Below are positions 1 through 9,743 of a stretch of DNA of 64,000 nt, piece by piece (positions within the stretch are counted from its first letter, which is position 1; each line of letters opens with the position of its first letter). The stretch spans positions 303,147-367,146 of the forward strand of contig NZ_JAJNRQ010000003.1 in NCBI RefSeq assembly GCF_021083645.1. Direction: 5' to 3'. The notes under the pieces are model-generated. The model was not told the origin of the DNA, made no database searches, and saw only the letters and a list, made by a program, of their open reading frames with translations. Source of the DNA: Schaalia sp. lx-260. GTDB taxonomy: Bacteria; Actinomycetota; Actinomycetes; Actinomycetales; Actinomycetaceae. Made by a program: the position numbers and the translations under genes.

Positions 1-169
1 GCTTCTAGGAGTACTCAGCCGCATGAGCGACTCAGTAGGCGTACGCAGGGTACGGACGTACACATGCGACACACCCAATGTGCCATACTACGCGATTTCT
101 TTGGGTTTACGCCACTAACAACACTGTCAGGTCGCTCACCTTCTGCTGTTATTTTCAGTATTTACGCTA

Positions 170-1099
170 TCAGGCGTCAAGTATCACAGGTTCAATACCG
201 TAGGGTGCTAGACCTGCAACGCCTGAATCTGTGGCAGTAAGTATTGAAATTCCATCATCAAGAATTGCTACAGTGTGCTCCCATTGGGCGGCATCAGAAC
301 CATCAATGCTGCGCACTGTCCATTCATCAGATTCTGTAATTGTGTCGATGGAACCTGTTGTGAGCATGGGTTCAACGGCAAGCACCATACCTGGTTGCAG
401 TTTTGGTGAGATCCCTCGGGCACGATAATTCAGGACTTCAGGTGCTTGATGCATTGCAGTCCCGATGCCGTGGCCGGTAAATTCTTCAATAATGCCAGCT
501 TCCCATCCGAATTCTTCTGCGCGGTCAGCAACAACGTTTTCTACAGCTGTTCCTACGCAGGATAAGCGTCGTGAGGTTGCAAGCGAGGCAAGTGCCGCCC
601 ACAGGGATTCTCGTGTAAGAGCATCAAGTTGCCGGCGACGTTGAAGAAGCGTGTTTCCTTCATGCGTACTGGCAGTGACGATCGGACCTAGGGCACCTGC
701 ACCACGGTTTGCAGCAAATTCTTCGTCGCTCACCCATGGGTCCCCTACTATCATGCTGAAAGCAGCATCACCATGCCATTGTTTGCCTTGTGCGCTTATC
801 CATGCGCCGCAGTCAAATGTCACGATGTCGCCGTCATGGAGTATTTGGTTACCTGGAATACCGTGAACAACCACATCGTTAATTGAAATGCATACTGTTG
901 CTGGATATCCGTAATAGTTGAGGAAGTTCGAGTGTGCTCCAGCACGCGCGATTACATCAGCGCATACGGCATCGAGTTCACGCGCACGAACACCTTCACG
1001 CGTCGCTTCACGTAGGGCACGGTGAATATCAGCTACTACTAATCCGGCGCGGCGCATGTGGAGAATCTGCTCACGCGTTTTTATTTCAATTTTCGACAC
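170..1099 (-). CDS. map: Methionine aminopeptidase, type I
   Basis: Removes the initiator methionine from nascent cytosolic proteins. The 309-residue product has the full dinuclear-metal set of the family: His79 as the active-site His, then metal ligands Asp96, Asp111, His210 (in GHGIG), Glu243 (in AVEPML) and Glu274 (in WEHTVAI). It is longer than usual type I enzymes because of extra sequence around residues 118-152 (between the second Asp ligand and the next conserved helix) and a short C-terminal tail. The start is GTG with GGGAG five bases upstream. It is last of secY-adk-map, 27 bases after adk. The 169 bases downstream to the window edge hold no gene I can support. Confidence 0.96.
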   Translation of the reverse strand: MSKIEIKTREQILHMRRAGLVVADIHRALREATREGVRARELDAVCADVIARAGAHSNFLNYYGYPATVCISINDVVVHGIPGNQILHDGDIVTFDCGAWISAQGKQWHGDAAFSMIVGDPWVSDEEFAANRGAGALGPIVTASTHEGNTLLQRRRQLDALTRESLWAALASLATSRRLSCVGTAVENVVADRAEEFGWEAGIIEEFTGHGIGTAMHQAPEVLNYRARGISPKLQPGMVLAVEPMLTTGSIDTITESDEWTVRSIDGSDAAQWEHTVAILDDGISILTATDSGVAGLAPYGIEPVILDA

Positions 1100-1126
1100 G
1101 TACGCTCCCTGTGCTGACTCGGCCGT

Positions 1127-1711
1127 TTATCGATTGGAAGTATCCACAGCCTCTAGCACAGTAAGGATGCGTTCCCATACTTCATCTATTGAACCGGATC
1201 CGTCAATCGTTTCTAACAGATCTTGGTCAGCATAGTATGTGGCAATCGGTTCTGTTTGCTCGCGGTAGACCTCAAGACGATGACGCATCACTGGTTCAGT
1301 GTCGTCTGAACGATGTTGTTCTTCTGCGCGTTTGAGCATACGTGCTACGACTTCGTCTTCATCAACTTCAATGGCGAGGACAAGGTCAAGGCTCCGCCCA
1401 AGATCTGCTAACACGTCACGTAAAACATGGGCTTGAGCCACTGTGCGAGGGTATCCGTCCAGTAGGAAACCTTTTTCTGTGTCAGGCGCAGCCAGACGAG
1501 CTTTAACCATTGGGTTGGTGACGCTGTCTGGTACAAATTCCCCGCGATCCATGAACTCTTGAGCGCGTTTGCCTAGCTCTGTTCCACTCGCCATATTTGC
1601 ACGGAAAATTTCCCCGGTTGAGATCGCTGGGATACCGAGTTTTTCAGCAATACGTTGAGCTTGAGTTCCTTTACCTGCTCCAGGAGGACCTAAGAGAATA
1701 ATCGCTGTCAT
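1127..1711 (-). CDS. adk: Adenylate kinase (short-LID form)
   Basis: Interconverts ATP + AMP and 2 ADP in the cytosol. The P-loop GPPGAGKGTQ lies at residues 8-17 and the AMP-site helix follows (STGEIFRANMASG). The LLDGYPRT segment matches the family's DGFPR motif with Tyr for Phe. At 194 residues it is the short form: the LID after RMLKRAEEQHRSDD lacks the zinc-ribbon insertion. Its ATG overlaps the secY stop by four bases (ATGA), so it is translationally coupled to secY, an arrangement conserved in actinobacteria. Confidence 0.97.
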   Translation of the reverse strand: MTAIILLGPPGAGKGTQAQRIAEKLGIPAISTGEIFRANMASGTELGKRAQEFMDRGEFVPDSVTNPMVKARLAAPDTEKGFLLDGYPRTVAQAHVLRDVLADLGRSLDLVLAIEVDEDEVVARMLKRAEEQHRSDDTEPVMRHRLEVYREQTEPIATYYADQDLLETIDGSGSIDEVWERILTVLEAVDTSNR

Positions 1712-3000
1712 CGTAAGAAACCTTCATAGTGATGCTGTTGAAGCTGAGTGTTGATTTCTTTCACTGTTTGCAAACCGACACCCACAACAATAAGGAGCGT
1801 CGTTCCACCGAAAGGCATTTGTCCTTGGCTTAGTTTCAGCGGAATAATCAACAAGGCGGGTAGCAGTGCGATAACTACCAGGTATAAAGCGCCGGCAGTT
1901 GTTAAACGGTTAACAACGTAGCGCAAGAATTCAGCGGTAGGACGGCCTGCACGATAGCCCGGCACAAAGCCTCCGTAGCGTTTCATGTTATCGGCAACTT
2001 CTTCAGGGTTGAAAGTAATCGCCGTGTAGAAGAAAGTAAAGAAAACAACCAGCACAGCATACGCAGTTAAATAGGGCCATGCGCCACTGGTGAAGTTTGC
2101 TCCAATCCATTGAACCCATTTAGCTGTCTGATCGCCGAACTGAGCAAACATGGGTGGCAAGGCCAGGATTGAGGTAGCGAAAATTACCGGAATAACACCG
2201 GACATGTTGATTTTCAAAGGAATGTAGGTCGTGGTACCACCGTATTGGCGGCGACCGATCATGCGTTTCGCGTATTGAACAGGAATACGACGTTGAGCCT
2301 GCTCTAAGTACACGACAACGATTGTCACCAATAGGATCAAAAGGACGATAACGCCAACTGCTCCCCATTTGCCTGCTTGCCCGATGGCAAGGAGTTGAGA
2401 GGGCATGGAAGCTGAGATTGAGGTGAAGATCAGCAGTGACATACCGTTGCCGATGCCGCGTTCTGTGATAAGTTCACCCAACCACATGATGACACCTGTT
2501 CCAGCAGTCATCGTAATCAGCATGACAAGGAAGCCCCATACTGTGTTATCGCCGATCACGCTTTCACTACATGTGGAAAATAAGCGTCCTGAACGGGCCA
2601 GTGAAATCGTGGTTGCTGATTGGATAAGGCCCAAACCAATTGTCAGGTAACGGGTGTACTGAGTGAGTGTCGCTTGTCCTGTCTGACCTTCTTTGTGGAG
2701 GTCATCAAAGCGCGGGACGACGACACGCAGCAATTGAATGATAATCGATGCTGTGATGTAGGGCATGATACCCAAAGCAAAGATTGACAATTGCAGAAGG
2801 GCTCCACCTGAAAAGAGATTCACCAGGTCAAGAAGTGATGCCTCTGTTTGTGCTGCCAAACATTTTTGAACAGCAACTGAGTCTACGCCAGGCGCAGGGA
2901 TGAACGAACCCATACGAAAAGCTGCCATGATGAAAATGGTAAAAAGCAGCTTCCGACGTAGGTCGGGAGTACGGAACGCCTGCGCAAAAGCTCCAAGCAC
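1708..3000 (-). CDS. secY: Preprotein translocase subunit SecY
   Basis: Central channel subunit of the SecYEG translocon in the cytoplasmic membrane. The 430-residue protein shows the expected ten hydrophobic segments, the N-terminal RRKLLFTIFI stretch, a plug-region segment near residue 60-75 and the cytoplasmic loop with RRIPVQYAKR. The start is GTG with AGGAGG about five bases upstream. The 161 bases between this start and the terminator after rplO must hold a promoter of its own or be reached by readthrough; I could not settle on one -10/-35 pair there. Confidence 0.97.
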   Translation of the reverse strand: MLGAFAQAFRTPDLRRKLLFTIFIMAAFRMGSFIPAPGVDSVAVQKCLAAQTEASLLDLVNLFSGGALLQLSIFALGIMPYITASIIIQLLRVVVPRFDDLHKEGQTGQATLTQYTRYLTIGLGLIQSATTISLARSGRLFSTCSESVIGDNTVWGFLVMLITMTAGTGVIMWLGELITERGIGNGMSLLIFTSISASMPSQLLAIGQAGKWGAVGVIVLLILLVTIVVVYLEQAQRRIPVQYAKRMIGRRQYGGTTTYIPLKINMSGVIPVIFATSILALPPMFAQFGDQTAKWVQWIGANFTSGAWPYLTAYAVLVVFFTFFYTAITFNPEEVADNMKRYGGFVPGYRAGRPTAEFLRYVVNRLTTAGALYLVVIALLPALLIIPLKLSQGQMPFGGTTLLIVVGVGLQTVKEINTQLQQHHYEGFLR

Positions 3001-3151
3001 AGCTTCCTCCTGATGGTTTGGGGATCCTTACGGATTATGTAAACAACTCAGCCAGATTACCGGATAAGAAACAGTTATGGAATCTGATAGCCAATATTGA
3101 TACTGTTCCCACACGTAATAGGCAAAATATATGTTTTTAGGTAAGTGGAAA

Positions 3152-3193
3152 AGAAATTAGAGGGGTGATCCGACCTATTTGTCGGAGCACCCC
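3152..3193 (-). terminator. Intrinsic terminator after rplO (end of spc cluster)
   Basis: Reading the minus strand, GGGGTG pairs with CACCCC and CCGAC with GTCGG (13-position stem with one 2-base internal mismatch, loop of six), followed by TCTAATTTCTTTT. It sits 12 bases after the rplO stop and before secY, so it separates the ribosomal genes from secY-adk-map. Confidence 0.8.
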
Positions 3194-3204
3194 CCTAACA
3201 CATG

Positions 3205-3684
3205 TCAGCGGGCCTGTAAGGTACCACCGGCAGCTGTAATCTTCGTTTCGGCGGATGCGGACCATGAGTCCACGATCACGTCGAGTTTCACGGAGATTTC
3301 ACCTGTGCCAAGAACCTTGACAGGTAATCCGTCACGAACCGCGCGCTTTGCAACAAGATCTTCAACAGTCACTGTTCCGCCTTCAGGGAACAATTCCTGC
3401 AGACGAGCAACGTTGACGACCTGGTATTCCACACGGAATGGGTTCTTAAAGCCACGTAACTTCGGCAGACGCATATGCATAGGTGTTTGACCACCTTCAA
3501 ATGCGGCTGATACTTGGTAACGAGCCTTTGTACCCTTTGTGCCGCGTCCAGCGGTTTTACCCTTGGAGCCTTCACCGCGACCGACACGGGTCTTTGCAGT
3601 TTTCGCACCGGGGGCAGGACGCAAGTGATGCAGCTTAACGATGCTCACTGTTTCTTCCGCGGTTTTCTTTGTGGAGTCAGCCAT
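3205..3684 (-). CDS. rplO: 50S ribosomal protein L15
   Basis: Large-subunit assembly protein. The 159-residue product carries the diagnostic glycine/basic N-terminal region ([17 protein letters not shown], about residues 32-48) and the central [10 protein letters not shown] segment. The first ~18 residues are an acidic/polar extension before [10 protein letters not shown]. It starts two bases after the rpmD stop and is the last gene of the spc cluster; a strong hairpin terminator follows. Confidence 0.97.
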   Translation of the reverse strand: MADSTKKTAEETVSIVKLHHLRPAPGAKTAKTRVGRGEGSKGKTAGRGTKGTKARYQVSAAFEGGQTPMHMRLPKLRGFKNPFRVEYQVVNVARLQELFPEGGTVTVEDLVAKRAVRDGLPVKVLGTGEISVKLDVIVDSWSASAETKITAAGGTLQAR

Positions 3685-3686
3685 TG

Positions 3687-3872
3687 TCAGTCGACCTCCT
3701 CGACGGTTACCAAGTGGCGTACGGTACGGACAGCACCACGCACAGCGTTTGTGTCTTCACGTACGACCGATTGGCCTATCTTGCGCAGCCCGAGGGTACG
3801 CAATGTGTCTTTCATGTTCTGCTTCGTGCCGATCGTGGACTTGACCTGCGTAATTTTCAGGTTTGCCATCAC
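3687..3872 (-). CDS. rpmD: 50S ribosomal protein L30
   Basis: Small 61-residue L30 with the family's opening beta strand and basic turn ([14 protein letters not shown]) and the [15 protein letters not shown] segment. The start overlaps the rpsE stop by four bases, giving tight coupling rpsE-rpmD-rplO. L30 is absent from some bacteria; its presence in this place is the standard spc order. Confidence 0.97.
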   Translation of the reverse strand: MMANLKITQVKSTIGTKQNMKDTLRTLGLRKIGQSVVREDTNAVRGAVRTVRHLVTVEEVD

Positions 3873-4564
3873 TCACTCACCCCTGCAGCCGCTTTATCAG
3901 CTTCGGCTTTTTCAGCTTGAGCGCGTTTTTCGGCTTCGCCTTCAGCGCGCGCACGGAGCATTGACTCTGGTGCGATACGTTCCAGCGGTAAGCCACGACG
4001 CGCTGCTACAGCCTCAGGCTGTTCAAGCTGCTTGAGTGCCGCAACTGTTGCGTGAACAATGTTGATTGCATTGTCAGAACCCAGTGACTTGGTAAGTACG
4101 TCATGCACACCTGCAGCCTCAAGGACTGCGCGCACCGGACCACCGGCGATAACGCCTGTACCGGGAGCTGCTGGGCGCAGGAGAACTTCACCGGCCGCAT
4201 CGCGGCCTTGTACCAGGTGGGTAATGGTACGGCGAATCATAGGAACTCGGAAGAAATTCTTCTTTGCTTCCTCAACGCCTTTGGAAATAGCCTGAGGAAC
4301 TTCCTTGGCTTTTCCGTAACCCACGCCGACGGTTCCTTCACCATCACCAACGACGACCAGAGCTGTGAATGAGAAGCGACGACCGCCCTTCACAACTTTG
4401 GAGACTCGGTTAATGGTGACAACGCGTTCAATGTACTGGTCTTTGTTTTCGCCGCGACGGCCTTCGCGGTTTTCACCGCGGCCGTTACGACGCTCGCGAC
4501 GCTCGCCGTCGCCCGAACGTTCAGAGCCTTCCTGACCGTTCCTGCTTCGCTGCTGTGCAGCCAT
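3869..4564 (-). CDS. rpsE: 30S ribosomal protein S5
   Basis: S5 shapes the mRNA entry channel and affects decoding fidelity. I start at ATG 4564 ([10 protein letters not shown]), giving 231 residues, because a GAGAGA-type ribosome site precedes it and an upstream in-frame start would run back into the end of rplR. The N-terminus is rich in Arg, Glu and Gly; the S5 double-stranded RNA-binding fold starts at [20 protein letters not shown], and the second domain contains VYHP-like packing around [16 protein letters not shown]. The C-terminus has an Ala/Glu/Lys tail of about 25 residues. Confidence 0.95.
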   Translation of the reverse strand: MAAQQRSRNGQEGSERSGDGERRERRNGRGENREGRRGENKDQYIERVVTINRVSKVVKGGRRFSFTALVVVGDGEGTVGVGYGKAKEVPQAISKGVEEAKKNFFRVPMIRRTITHLVQGRDAAGEVLLRPAAPGTGVIAGGPVRAVLEAAGVHDVLTKSLGSDNAINIVHATVAALKQLEQPEAVAARRGLPLERIAPESMLRARAEGEAEKRAQAEKAEADKAAAGVSE

Positions 4565-4592
4565 CAGATGATCTCTCTTTCTCCGAGTTCGG

Positions 4593-4964
4593 TCACAGCA
4601 CGAGTCCGCCCTCACGGGCGGCTTCGGCTACGGCGGCCACACGGCCATGATACTTATTACCACCGCGGTCAAAAATGACAGCGGAAATGCCGGCAGCCTT
4701 GGCGCGCTCTGCAATCAGTGCGCCAACCTTGGCGGCCTTGTCCTTCTTGGTACCTTCGGTACCTTGGAGGTCGGCTTCCATCGTCGAAGCGGAAACTAAA
4801 GTATGTCCGACGGTGTCGTCGACAACTTGAGCCACCATGTGACGGTTGGAACGAGTCACTACCAAACGGGGACGCTCGGCAGTGCCAGTGATCTTCTTGC
4901 GTAGGCGCAGGTGGCGGCGCTTGCGGGCAACAAATTTGCCCTTGCCCTTGACAGAGTAGGACAT
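4593..4964 (-). CDS. rplR: 50S ribosomal protein L18
   Basis: 5S rRNA-binding protein of the central protuberance. The 123-residue product has the [20 protein letters not shown]-binding start, [12 protein letters not shown], and ends in the family signature [24 protein letters not shown]. Its ATG shares one base with the rplF stop codon (TAATG). Confidence 0.97.
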   Translation of the reverse strand: MSYSVKGKGKFVARKRRHLRLRKKITGTAERPRLVVTRSNRHMVAQVVDDTVGHTLVSASTMEADLQGTEGTKKDKAAKVGALIAERAKAAGISAVIFDRGGNKYHGRVAAVAEAAREGGLVL

Positions 4965-5500
4965 TACTTACCTGCCTTTCCGACCTTGCGACGAATAACT
5001 TCACCCACGTAGTGGATACCCTTACCCTTGTAGGGTTCAGGCTTCTTCAACTTACGAATACGGGCTGCAGTTTCACCAACGAGTTGCTTGTCGATGCCTT
5101 TCACCGTGAATTTGGTGGCAGAGTCAACAATAAACTCGATACCTTCGGGGGCCACGACCGGGACAGTGTGTGAGAAACCCAAGGAAAATTCAAGATCTTT
5201 TCCTTTGGCGACGACACGGTAACCGGTACCCGTGATTTCGAGCTGCTTTGCGTAGCCCTCAGTCACGCCAATGACCATATTGTTAATGAGTGTGCGGCTC
5301 AGGCCGTGCAGAGAACGTGAGAGGCGCTCATCGTTAGGACGGGTGACAAGGATGTGTCCGTCTTCCATCACGACAGTGATGGGGTGAGCGACTACATGAG
5401 TCAATTCCCCTTTAGGACCTTTCACCGTTACGGTCTGTCCGTTAATAGTAACGTCAACACCAGCGGGAATGACGATAGGGTTTTTACCGATACGTGACAT
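4964..5500 (-). CDS. rplF: 50S ribosomal protein L6
   Basis: Binds domain VI of 23S rRNA near the factor-binding site. The 178-residue protein opens with [15 protein letters not shown] and contains the C-terminal L6 signature around [14 protein letters not shown] with the following RRKVGKAGK tail. Length and both L6 domains are typical. Confidence 0.98.
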   Translation of the reverse strand: MSRIGKNPIVIPAGVDVTINGQTVTVKGPKGELTHVVAHPITVVMEDGHILVTRPNDERLSRSLHGLSRTLINNMVIGVTEGYAKQLEITGTGYRVVAKGKDLEFSLGFSHTVPVVAPEGIEFIVDSATKFTVKGIDKQLVGETAARIRKLKKPEPYKGKGIHYVGEVIRRKVGKAGK

Positions 5501-5516
5501 TGTTCAGCCTCCCCTA

Positions 5517-5915
5517 TCACCATACGTAAGCGAGGACTTCGCCGCCCACGCCTTTGTCAGCTGCTTGACGGTCAGTGAGCAGACCAGATGACGTGGACAG
5601 GATTGCCACGCCAAGGCCGCCGCGGACCTTCGGCAGGTTGGTGGACTTAACGTACACGCGCAAACCTGGCTTAGACACACGCTGTAAACCTTTAATAGCA
5701 GCTTCACGGCGTGAGCTGTATTTGAGGTTCAGAGTCAGGGTCTGACCAACACGAGCATCCTCAACCTCGATGGAGGCAATGTAGCCTTCATCCACGAGGA
5801 TGTTCGCAATAGCTGCCTTCAGTTTTGAGTAAGGCATTGAAACGGAATCATGATGAGCCCGATTCGCGTTACGCAGGCGCGTCAGCATATCTGCGATTGG
5901 ATCAGTCATTGTCAT
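5517..5915 (-). CDS. rpsH: 30S ribosomal protein S8
   Basis: Primary 16S rRNA binder of the central domain, and in some bacteria the repressor of its own operon. The 132-residue product starts [17 protein letters not shown] and ends with the signature [12 protein letters not shown]...[10 protein letters not shown] second in-frame ATG (MTDPIA) lies two codons in and could be the true start. Confidence 0.97.
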   Translation of the reverse strand: MTMTDPIADMLTRLRNANRAHHDSVSMPYSKLKAAIANILVDEGYIASIEVEDARVGQTLTLNLKYSSRREAAIKGLQRVSKPGLRVYVKSTNLPKVRGGLGVAILSTSSGLLTDRQAADKGVGGEVLAYVW

Positions 5916-5977
5916 GGGGGTATTCCCCTTCCTCGTCGCGGTTTCTCCACTTCAAGCAGAGACCTACGACGTCAGTG

Positions 5978-6163
5978 TTACCAGCTGCTCTTGGTGACGC
6001 CAGGGAGCTCACCACGAAGGGCGAGTTCACGCAAGCACACGCGGCACAGTCCGAACTTACGGTACACGGAGCGGGGACGACCGCAACGATTGCACCGTGT
6101 GTAGCCGCGCACCGCGAATTTCGGGGTGCGAGCGGCTTTGACTTTGAGAGAGGTCTTAGCCAT
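5978..6163 (-). CDS. rpsN: 30S ribosomal protein S14, zinc (C+, type Z) form
   Basis: The 61-residue short form of S14 with a zinc ribbon: CNRCG and CRVCL form two CxxC pairs 12 residues apart. This is the usual S14 of the actinobacterial spc cluster; zinc-free paralogues are normally elsewhere in the genome. It lies four bases after the rplE stop. Confidence 0.97.
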   Translation of the reverse strand: MAKTSLKVKAARTPKFAVRGYTRCNRCGRPRSVYRKFGLCRVCLRELALRGELPGVTKSSW

Positions 6164-6166
6164 AGG

Positions 6167-6712
6167 TCAGTTCTCCTTGAAAGGGAAGCCGAGGTGACGA
6201 AGAAGCGAACGTCCCTCATCATCGGTCTTGGCCGAGGTGACAACGGTGATGTCCATGCCACGAACTCGGTCAATGGAATCCTGATCGATCTCATGGAACA
6301 TTGACTGTTCGGTCAGACCGAAGGTGTAATTGCCATTCCCATCGAATTGCTTTGCCGACAGGCCGCGGAAGTCGCGGATACGTGGCAGAGCTGTGGAAAG
6401 GAGACGGTCCAAGAATTCCCACATACGATCGCCACGCATGGTGACGTGTGCACCAATAGCTTGGCCTTCGCGGAGCTTGAACTGAGCAATTGACTTACGC
6501 GCCTTGGTGACAACTGGCTTTTGGCCTGTAATCGCGGTCAGGTCACGAATGGCTCCCTCAAGAGCTTTTGAATCACGAGCTGCCTCACCAACGCCCATGT
6601 TGACGACGATCTTTACCAGACCGCCGACTTCCATGACGTTTGCATGGCCGAACTCAGAACGTAAAGCCTCGCGGATTTCCGAGTTGTACTTTTCCTTCAG
6701 ACGAGGTGCCAT
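6167..6712 (-). CDS. rplE: 50S ribosomal protein L5
   Basis: Contacts 5S rRNA and the P-site tRNA. I start at ATG 6712 ([12 protein letters not shown]), 181 residues, because this matches the family N-terminus; a longer in-frame reading would overlap rplX by 44 bases and adds unrelated sequence. Landmarks are [14 protein letters not shown], the [20 protein letters not shown] motif and the C-terminal [15 protein letters not shown]. Confidence 0.95.
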   Translation of the reverse strand: MAPRLKEKYNSEIREALRSEFGHANVMEVGGLVKIVVNMGVGEAARDSKALEGAIRDLTAITGQKPVVTKARKSIAQFKLREGQAIGAHVTMRGDRMWEFLDRLLSTALPRIRDFRGLSAKQFDGNGNYTFGLTEQSMFHEIDQDSIDRVRGMDITVVTSAKTDDEGRSLLRHLGFPFKEN

Positions 6713-6713
6713 C

Positions 6714-7145
6714 TCAGATCTCCTTGCCCTGTTCGATGCCACGCTTAGCACCACCACGAGTTACACGAACTCGGACGGTACGAACACGGCCATCGCGTTC
6801 AATGGTGTCCTCGCGGAAACCTACACGCACACGCTTCTTGGTGTCTGGGTCAACAAGCGCAATTTTGGACAGCGAAATGGGGGCTTCGATAGTTTCGATG
6901 CCGCCAGCTTGTCCTTGAGCGCCTTGACGTACGTGGCGTGTCTTGAGGTTAATGCCTTCGACAAGCACTTTTTCTTCGCGTGGGAACACCTTGATTACTC
7001 GACCCTGACGACCTTTATCGCCTGGTTTGAGTGGTTCAAGGCCTTCTGCCTCACGACGTGCATTGCGCTCAGCGAGCTTTGCCTCATCCGAGGTGCGGCC
7101 GCGTACAACCTCTACGAGGTCTCCCTTGCGGATTTTCGCTGCCAT
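6714..7145 (-). CDS. rplX: 50S ribosomal protein L24 with an internal charged insertion
   Basis: Assembly initiator that binds the 5' end of 23S rRNA. The KOW motif is split: [12 protein letters not shown] (to about residue 16) is separated from [13 protein letters not shown] (from about residue 43) by roughly 26 charged residues rich in Glu, Ala and Arg. This makes the protein 143 residues instead of about 105. The rest ([26 protein letters not shown]) is normal L24. The reading frame is intact, so this is a true insertion. Its ATG overlaps the rplN stop by one base. Confidence 0.93.
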   Translation of the reverse strand: MAAKIRKGDLVEVVRGRTSDEAKLAERNARREAEGLEPLKPGDKGRQGRVIKVFPREEKVLVEGINLKTRHVRQGAQGQAGGIETIEAPISLSKIALVDPDTKKRVRVGFREDTIERDGRVRTVRVRVTRGGAKRGIEQGKEI

Positions 7146-7513
7146 CAGATCACCTCCGGTGCGAGTGACACGATCTTCATGAATTTCTTGTCACGTAGTT
7201 CACGTCCAACTGGACCGAAGATACGTGTGCCGCGGGGTTCGCCATCGTTTTTAAGGATGACTGCCGCATTTTCGTCGAAACGAATGTAGGAACCGTCGGG
7301 ACGGCGAGTTTCTTTGCGCGTGCGCACAACAACCGCCTTAACGACGTCTCCCTTCTTGACGTTGCCGCCAGGGATTGCGTCTTTCACGGTAGCGACGATG
7401 ACGTCGCCGATACCCGCGTAACGCCGACCCGAGCCACCGAGAACACGGATGGTCAGGATCTCCTTGGCCCCTGTGTTATCAGCGACTTTCAGTCGCGACT
7501 CCTGCTGAATCAT
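7145..7513 (-). CDS. rplN: 50S ribosomal protein L14
   Basis: Interface protein forming an intersubunit bridge, and the docking site of RsfS-type factors. The 122-residue product starts [18 protein letters not shown] and has the signature [15 protein letters not shown] near residue 37-51. The family is highly conserved and the length is exact. Confidence 0.98.
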   Translation of the reverse strand: MIQQESRLKVADNTGAKEILTIRVLGGSGRRYAGIGDVIVATVKDAIPGGNVKKGDVVKAVVVRTRKETRRPDGSYIRFDENAAVILKNDGEPRGTRIFGPVGRELRDKKFMKIVSLAPEVI

Positions 7514-7546
7514 TTTCTGTGACTCCTGTCGTCGAGCCGGTTCTCT

Positions 7547-7568
7547 GCGGCGAGGTTACCCTCGCCGC
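7547..7568 (-). other. Perfect GC-rich hairpin between rpsQ and rplN
   Basis: Nine base pairs without mismatch (GCGGCGAGG with CCTCGCCGC) around a four-base loop, in the 95-base gap between rpsQ and rplN. No T-run follows, so it is not an intrinsic terminator. A role in mRNA processing, stability or local translation control is possible but unproven. Confidence 0.6.
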
Positions 7569-7608
7569 CGAGCCTTGCCGAACGGATTTCGGTCTAAAAG
7601 GGCGAATG

Positions 7609-7884
7609 TCACTTCGCCTTTTCGAGGATTTCCACAACGCGCCAGCGTTTGGTTGCTGACAACGGGCGGGTCTCCATAATCAGGACAAGATCCCCAATCT
7701 GGCATTCGTTATGCTCATCATGAACCTTGACCTTCTTGCTCTTGCGCATGACCTTGCCATAAAGAGCATGCTTGACGCGGTCTTCGATCTCGACAACGAC
7801 GGTTTTATCCATCTTGTCTGAGGTCACGTAGCCGCGACGAACTTTGCGCTGATTACGAGGTGCGGACTCGGACATCCTACTCAC
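7609..7884 (-). CDS. rpsQ: 30S ribosomal protein S17
   Basis: Primary 16S rRNA binder of the 5' domain. The 91-residue OB-fold protein has an actinobacterial N-terminal extension (about 13 polar residues before [17 protein letters not shown]) and the signature [20 protein letters not shown]. It overlaps the rpmC stop by four bases. Confidence 0.97.
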   Translation of the reverse strand: MSRMSESAPRNQRKVRRGYVTSDKMDKTVVVEIEDRVKHALYGKVMRKSKKVKVHDEHNECQIGDLVLIMETRPLSATKRWRVVEILEKAK

Positions 7885-8114
7885 TCCTGAGTGCTAGGGG
7901 CGGTGCGGTAGCCGAGCTCCCGCTCACGCGCGATCGTGTAGATGCGGGCGATGTCACGGCGCACGGTACGCATACGACCGTGGTCTTCCAATGAACCTAC
8001 TGCTTGAGCAAAACGTAAGTTGAACAGTTCTGCTTTAGCTTTTTCGAGCTCTTTGGATAACTGGGCATCGTCCATGGCATCGAGGTCGGCGGTGGTCAGA
8101 CCCTTATCGGCCAT
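7881..8114 (-). CDS. rpmC: 50S ribosomal protein L29
   Basis: Lines the peptide exit and helps recruit trigger factor and SRP. The 77-residue helical-hairpin protein shows [31 protein letters not shown] sequence with the conserved LFNLRFQ-like core followed by [10 protein letters not shown]. It shares one base with the rplP stop. Confidence 0.96.
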   Translation of the reverse strand: MADKGLTTADLDAMDDAQLSKELEKAKAELFNLRFAQAVGSLEDHGRMRTVRRDIARIYTIARERELGYRTAPSTQE

Positions 8115-8533
8115 CAGAAATCACCACCCTCTCGGACCACGAAACGGGTCTTCATCGGAAGCTTGTGCTGGGCACGTCGCATAGCCTCACGAGCAAGGCT
8201 CTCTGAGACACCACCCAACTCGAACATGATACGTCCTGGTTTAACAGGCGCAATCCACCATTCAACCGAACCCTTACCGGAACCCATACGAGTTTCAGCA
8301 GGTTTCTTGGTCAAGGGGCGGTCAGGGAAAATATTGATCCACACCTTGCCACCACGCTTGATGTGACGTGTCATGGCAATACGAGCGGCTTCAATCTGTC
8401 GGTTGGTGACATATGCACCTTCAAGCGCCTGGATCCCGTACTGGCCGAATGCCAGTTCGGTACCGCCTGTCGCGTTGCCCGTGCGATGCGGACGGTGCTG
8501 ACGGCGCCACTTAGTACGGCGGGGAATGAGCAT
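8114..8533 (-). CDS. rplP: 50S ribosomal protein L16
   Basis: Organises the A-site tRNA platform of the large subunit. The 139-residue product opens [15 protein letters not shown] and contains signatures [26 protein letters not shown] and the [18 protein letters not shown] helix. It lies six bases after the rpsC stop. Confidence 0.98.
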   Translation of the reverse strand: MLIPRRTKWRRQHRPHRTGNATGGTELAFGQYGIQALEGAYVTNRQIEAARIAMTRHIKRGGKVWINIFPDRPLTKKPAETRMGSGKGSVEWWIAPVKPGRIMFELGGVSESLAREAMRRAQHKLPMKTRFVVREGGDF

Positions 8534-8539
8534 GTTGGC

Positions 8540-9340
8540 TCAGGCCTCCGTTCCGGTCTCGGAGCCAGCAGCTGTAGCAGCGGGGGCTGCTTGTGCTTGG
8601 CTATTGTCCTGCTGGGAACGTCCACCGCGACGCGAGTTACGACGGTCGCTACGACGGCCACCGCGGTTGGATTGCTCAGCCTGTTGGCGAGCAAATTCGC
8701 GTTCGGTGATGTCACCCTTGTAGATCCACACTTTTACGCCGATGCGACCAAAAGTGGTGCGAGCTTCGTAGAAGCCGTAGTCAATATTTGCGCGCAGAGT
8801 GTGCAAAGGTACGCGGCCTTCACGGTAGAACTCTGAACGGCTCATTTCAGCGCCGCCTAAACGACCTGAAACCTGAACACGGATTCCTTTAGCGCCTGCA
8901 CGCTGCGCAGACTGGATACCTTTACGCATTGCGCGGCGGAAAGACACACGAGCGGTCAGCTGTTCAGCAATGCCTTGAGCGACAAGCTGAGCATCCAAAT
9001 CAGGGTTCTTTACCTCAAGGATGTTGAGCTGAACTTGCTTGCCTGTGAGCTTTTCTAAAGACTGACGCAAACGATCGGCTTCAGTTCCACGGCGACCAAT
9101 GACGATACCCGGACGAGCTGTGTGCAGATCAACACGGACACGATCACGTGTACGTTCAATGTCAACCTTCGCAATACCAGCCCGTTCAAGGGTTTCAGAC
9201 AAGGTCTTGCGGATTGCAACGTCCTCGGCCACGTAGTCGGCGTAGCGCTGACCCTTGGCTGAGGAATCAGAGAACCAGCGGGACCGGTGATCTGTAGTAA
9301 TGCCAAGACGGAACCCGGTGGGGTTAACCTTCTGTCCCAT
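8540..9340 (-). CDS. rpsC: 30S ribosomal protein S3
   Basis: Forms part of the mRNA entry tunnel. The 266-residue protein has [14 protein letters not shown], a type II KH domain with [17 protein letters not shown], and the S3 C-terminal signature [17 protein letters not shown]. The last ~50 residues are an Arg/Gly/Gln then Ala-rich low-complexity tail common in actinobacterial S3. Confidence 0.97.
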   Translation of the reverse strand: MGQKVNPTGFRLGITTDHRSRWFSDSSAKGQRYADYVAEDVAIRKTLSETLERAGIAKVDIERTRDRVRVDLHTARPGIVIGRRGTEADRLRQSLEKLTGKQVQLNILEVKNPDLDAQLVAQGIAEQLTARVSFRRAMRKGIQSAQRAGAKGIRVQVSGRLGGAEMSRSEFYREGRVPLHTLRANIDYGFYEARTTFGRIGVKVWIYKGDITEREFARQQAEQSNRGGRRSDRRNSRRGGRSQQDNSQAQAAPAATAAGSETGTEA

Positions 9341-9711
9341 TACTGGTCTCCCTTCTGCTTATCTTCTTTCGTGCCGACCACGATTGTGATGTGGCTCGAA
9401 CGCTTGAGGATGCGGCCTGCTCGACCCTGTGCGCGCGGACGGAACCGCTTCATGGTCGGACCTTCATCAACATACGCTTCAAGAACCAATAGATCGGCTT
9501 CGTTGAAGGTTTCACCGGCCAGTTCGGCCTTAACCTTCGAGTTGGCAACTGCTGAGAGCAGTACCTTGCGAACATCGGTGGCGACGGCCTGCGGAGCGAA
9601 CCGCAGGATGTCGGCGGCCTCCAGTGCGCGCTTGCCACGAACCTCGTTCACGACGCGGCGTGCTTTCTGGGGCGTGACGCGAACGTAACGCGCCTGCGCC
9701 TTGGCTTCCAT
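9340..9711 (-). CDS. rplV: 50S ribosomal protein L22
   Basis: Lines the constriction of the exit tunnel, where macrolide resistance mutations can arise. The 123-residue protein has [17 protein letters not shown] and the loop signature [22 protein letters not shown] with no insertion or deletion in the tunnel hairpin. It overlaps rpsC by one base. Confidence 0.97.
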   Translation of the reverse strand: MEAKAQARYVRVTPQKARRVVNEVRGKRALEAADILRFAPQAVATDVRKVLLSAVANSKVKAELAGETFNEADLLVLEAYVDEGPTMKRFRPRAQGRAGRILKRSSHITIVVGTKEDKQKGDQ

Positions 9712-9743
9712 AGCTTCCTGCCTCTTCTTATCTGCGGGCCGGC

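Noticed and set aside
1..169. A possible promoter for the gene beyond map
   Set aside because: No -35/-10 pair with acceptable spacing was convincing, and the downstream gene is outside the window.
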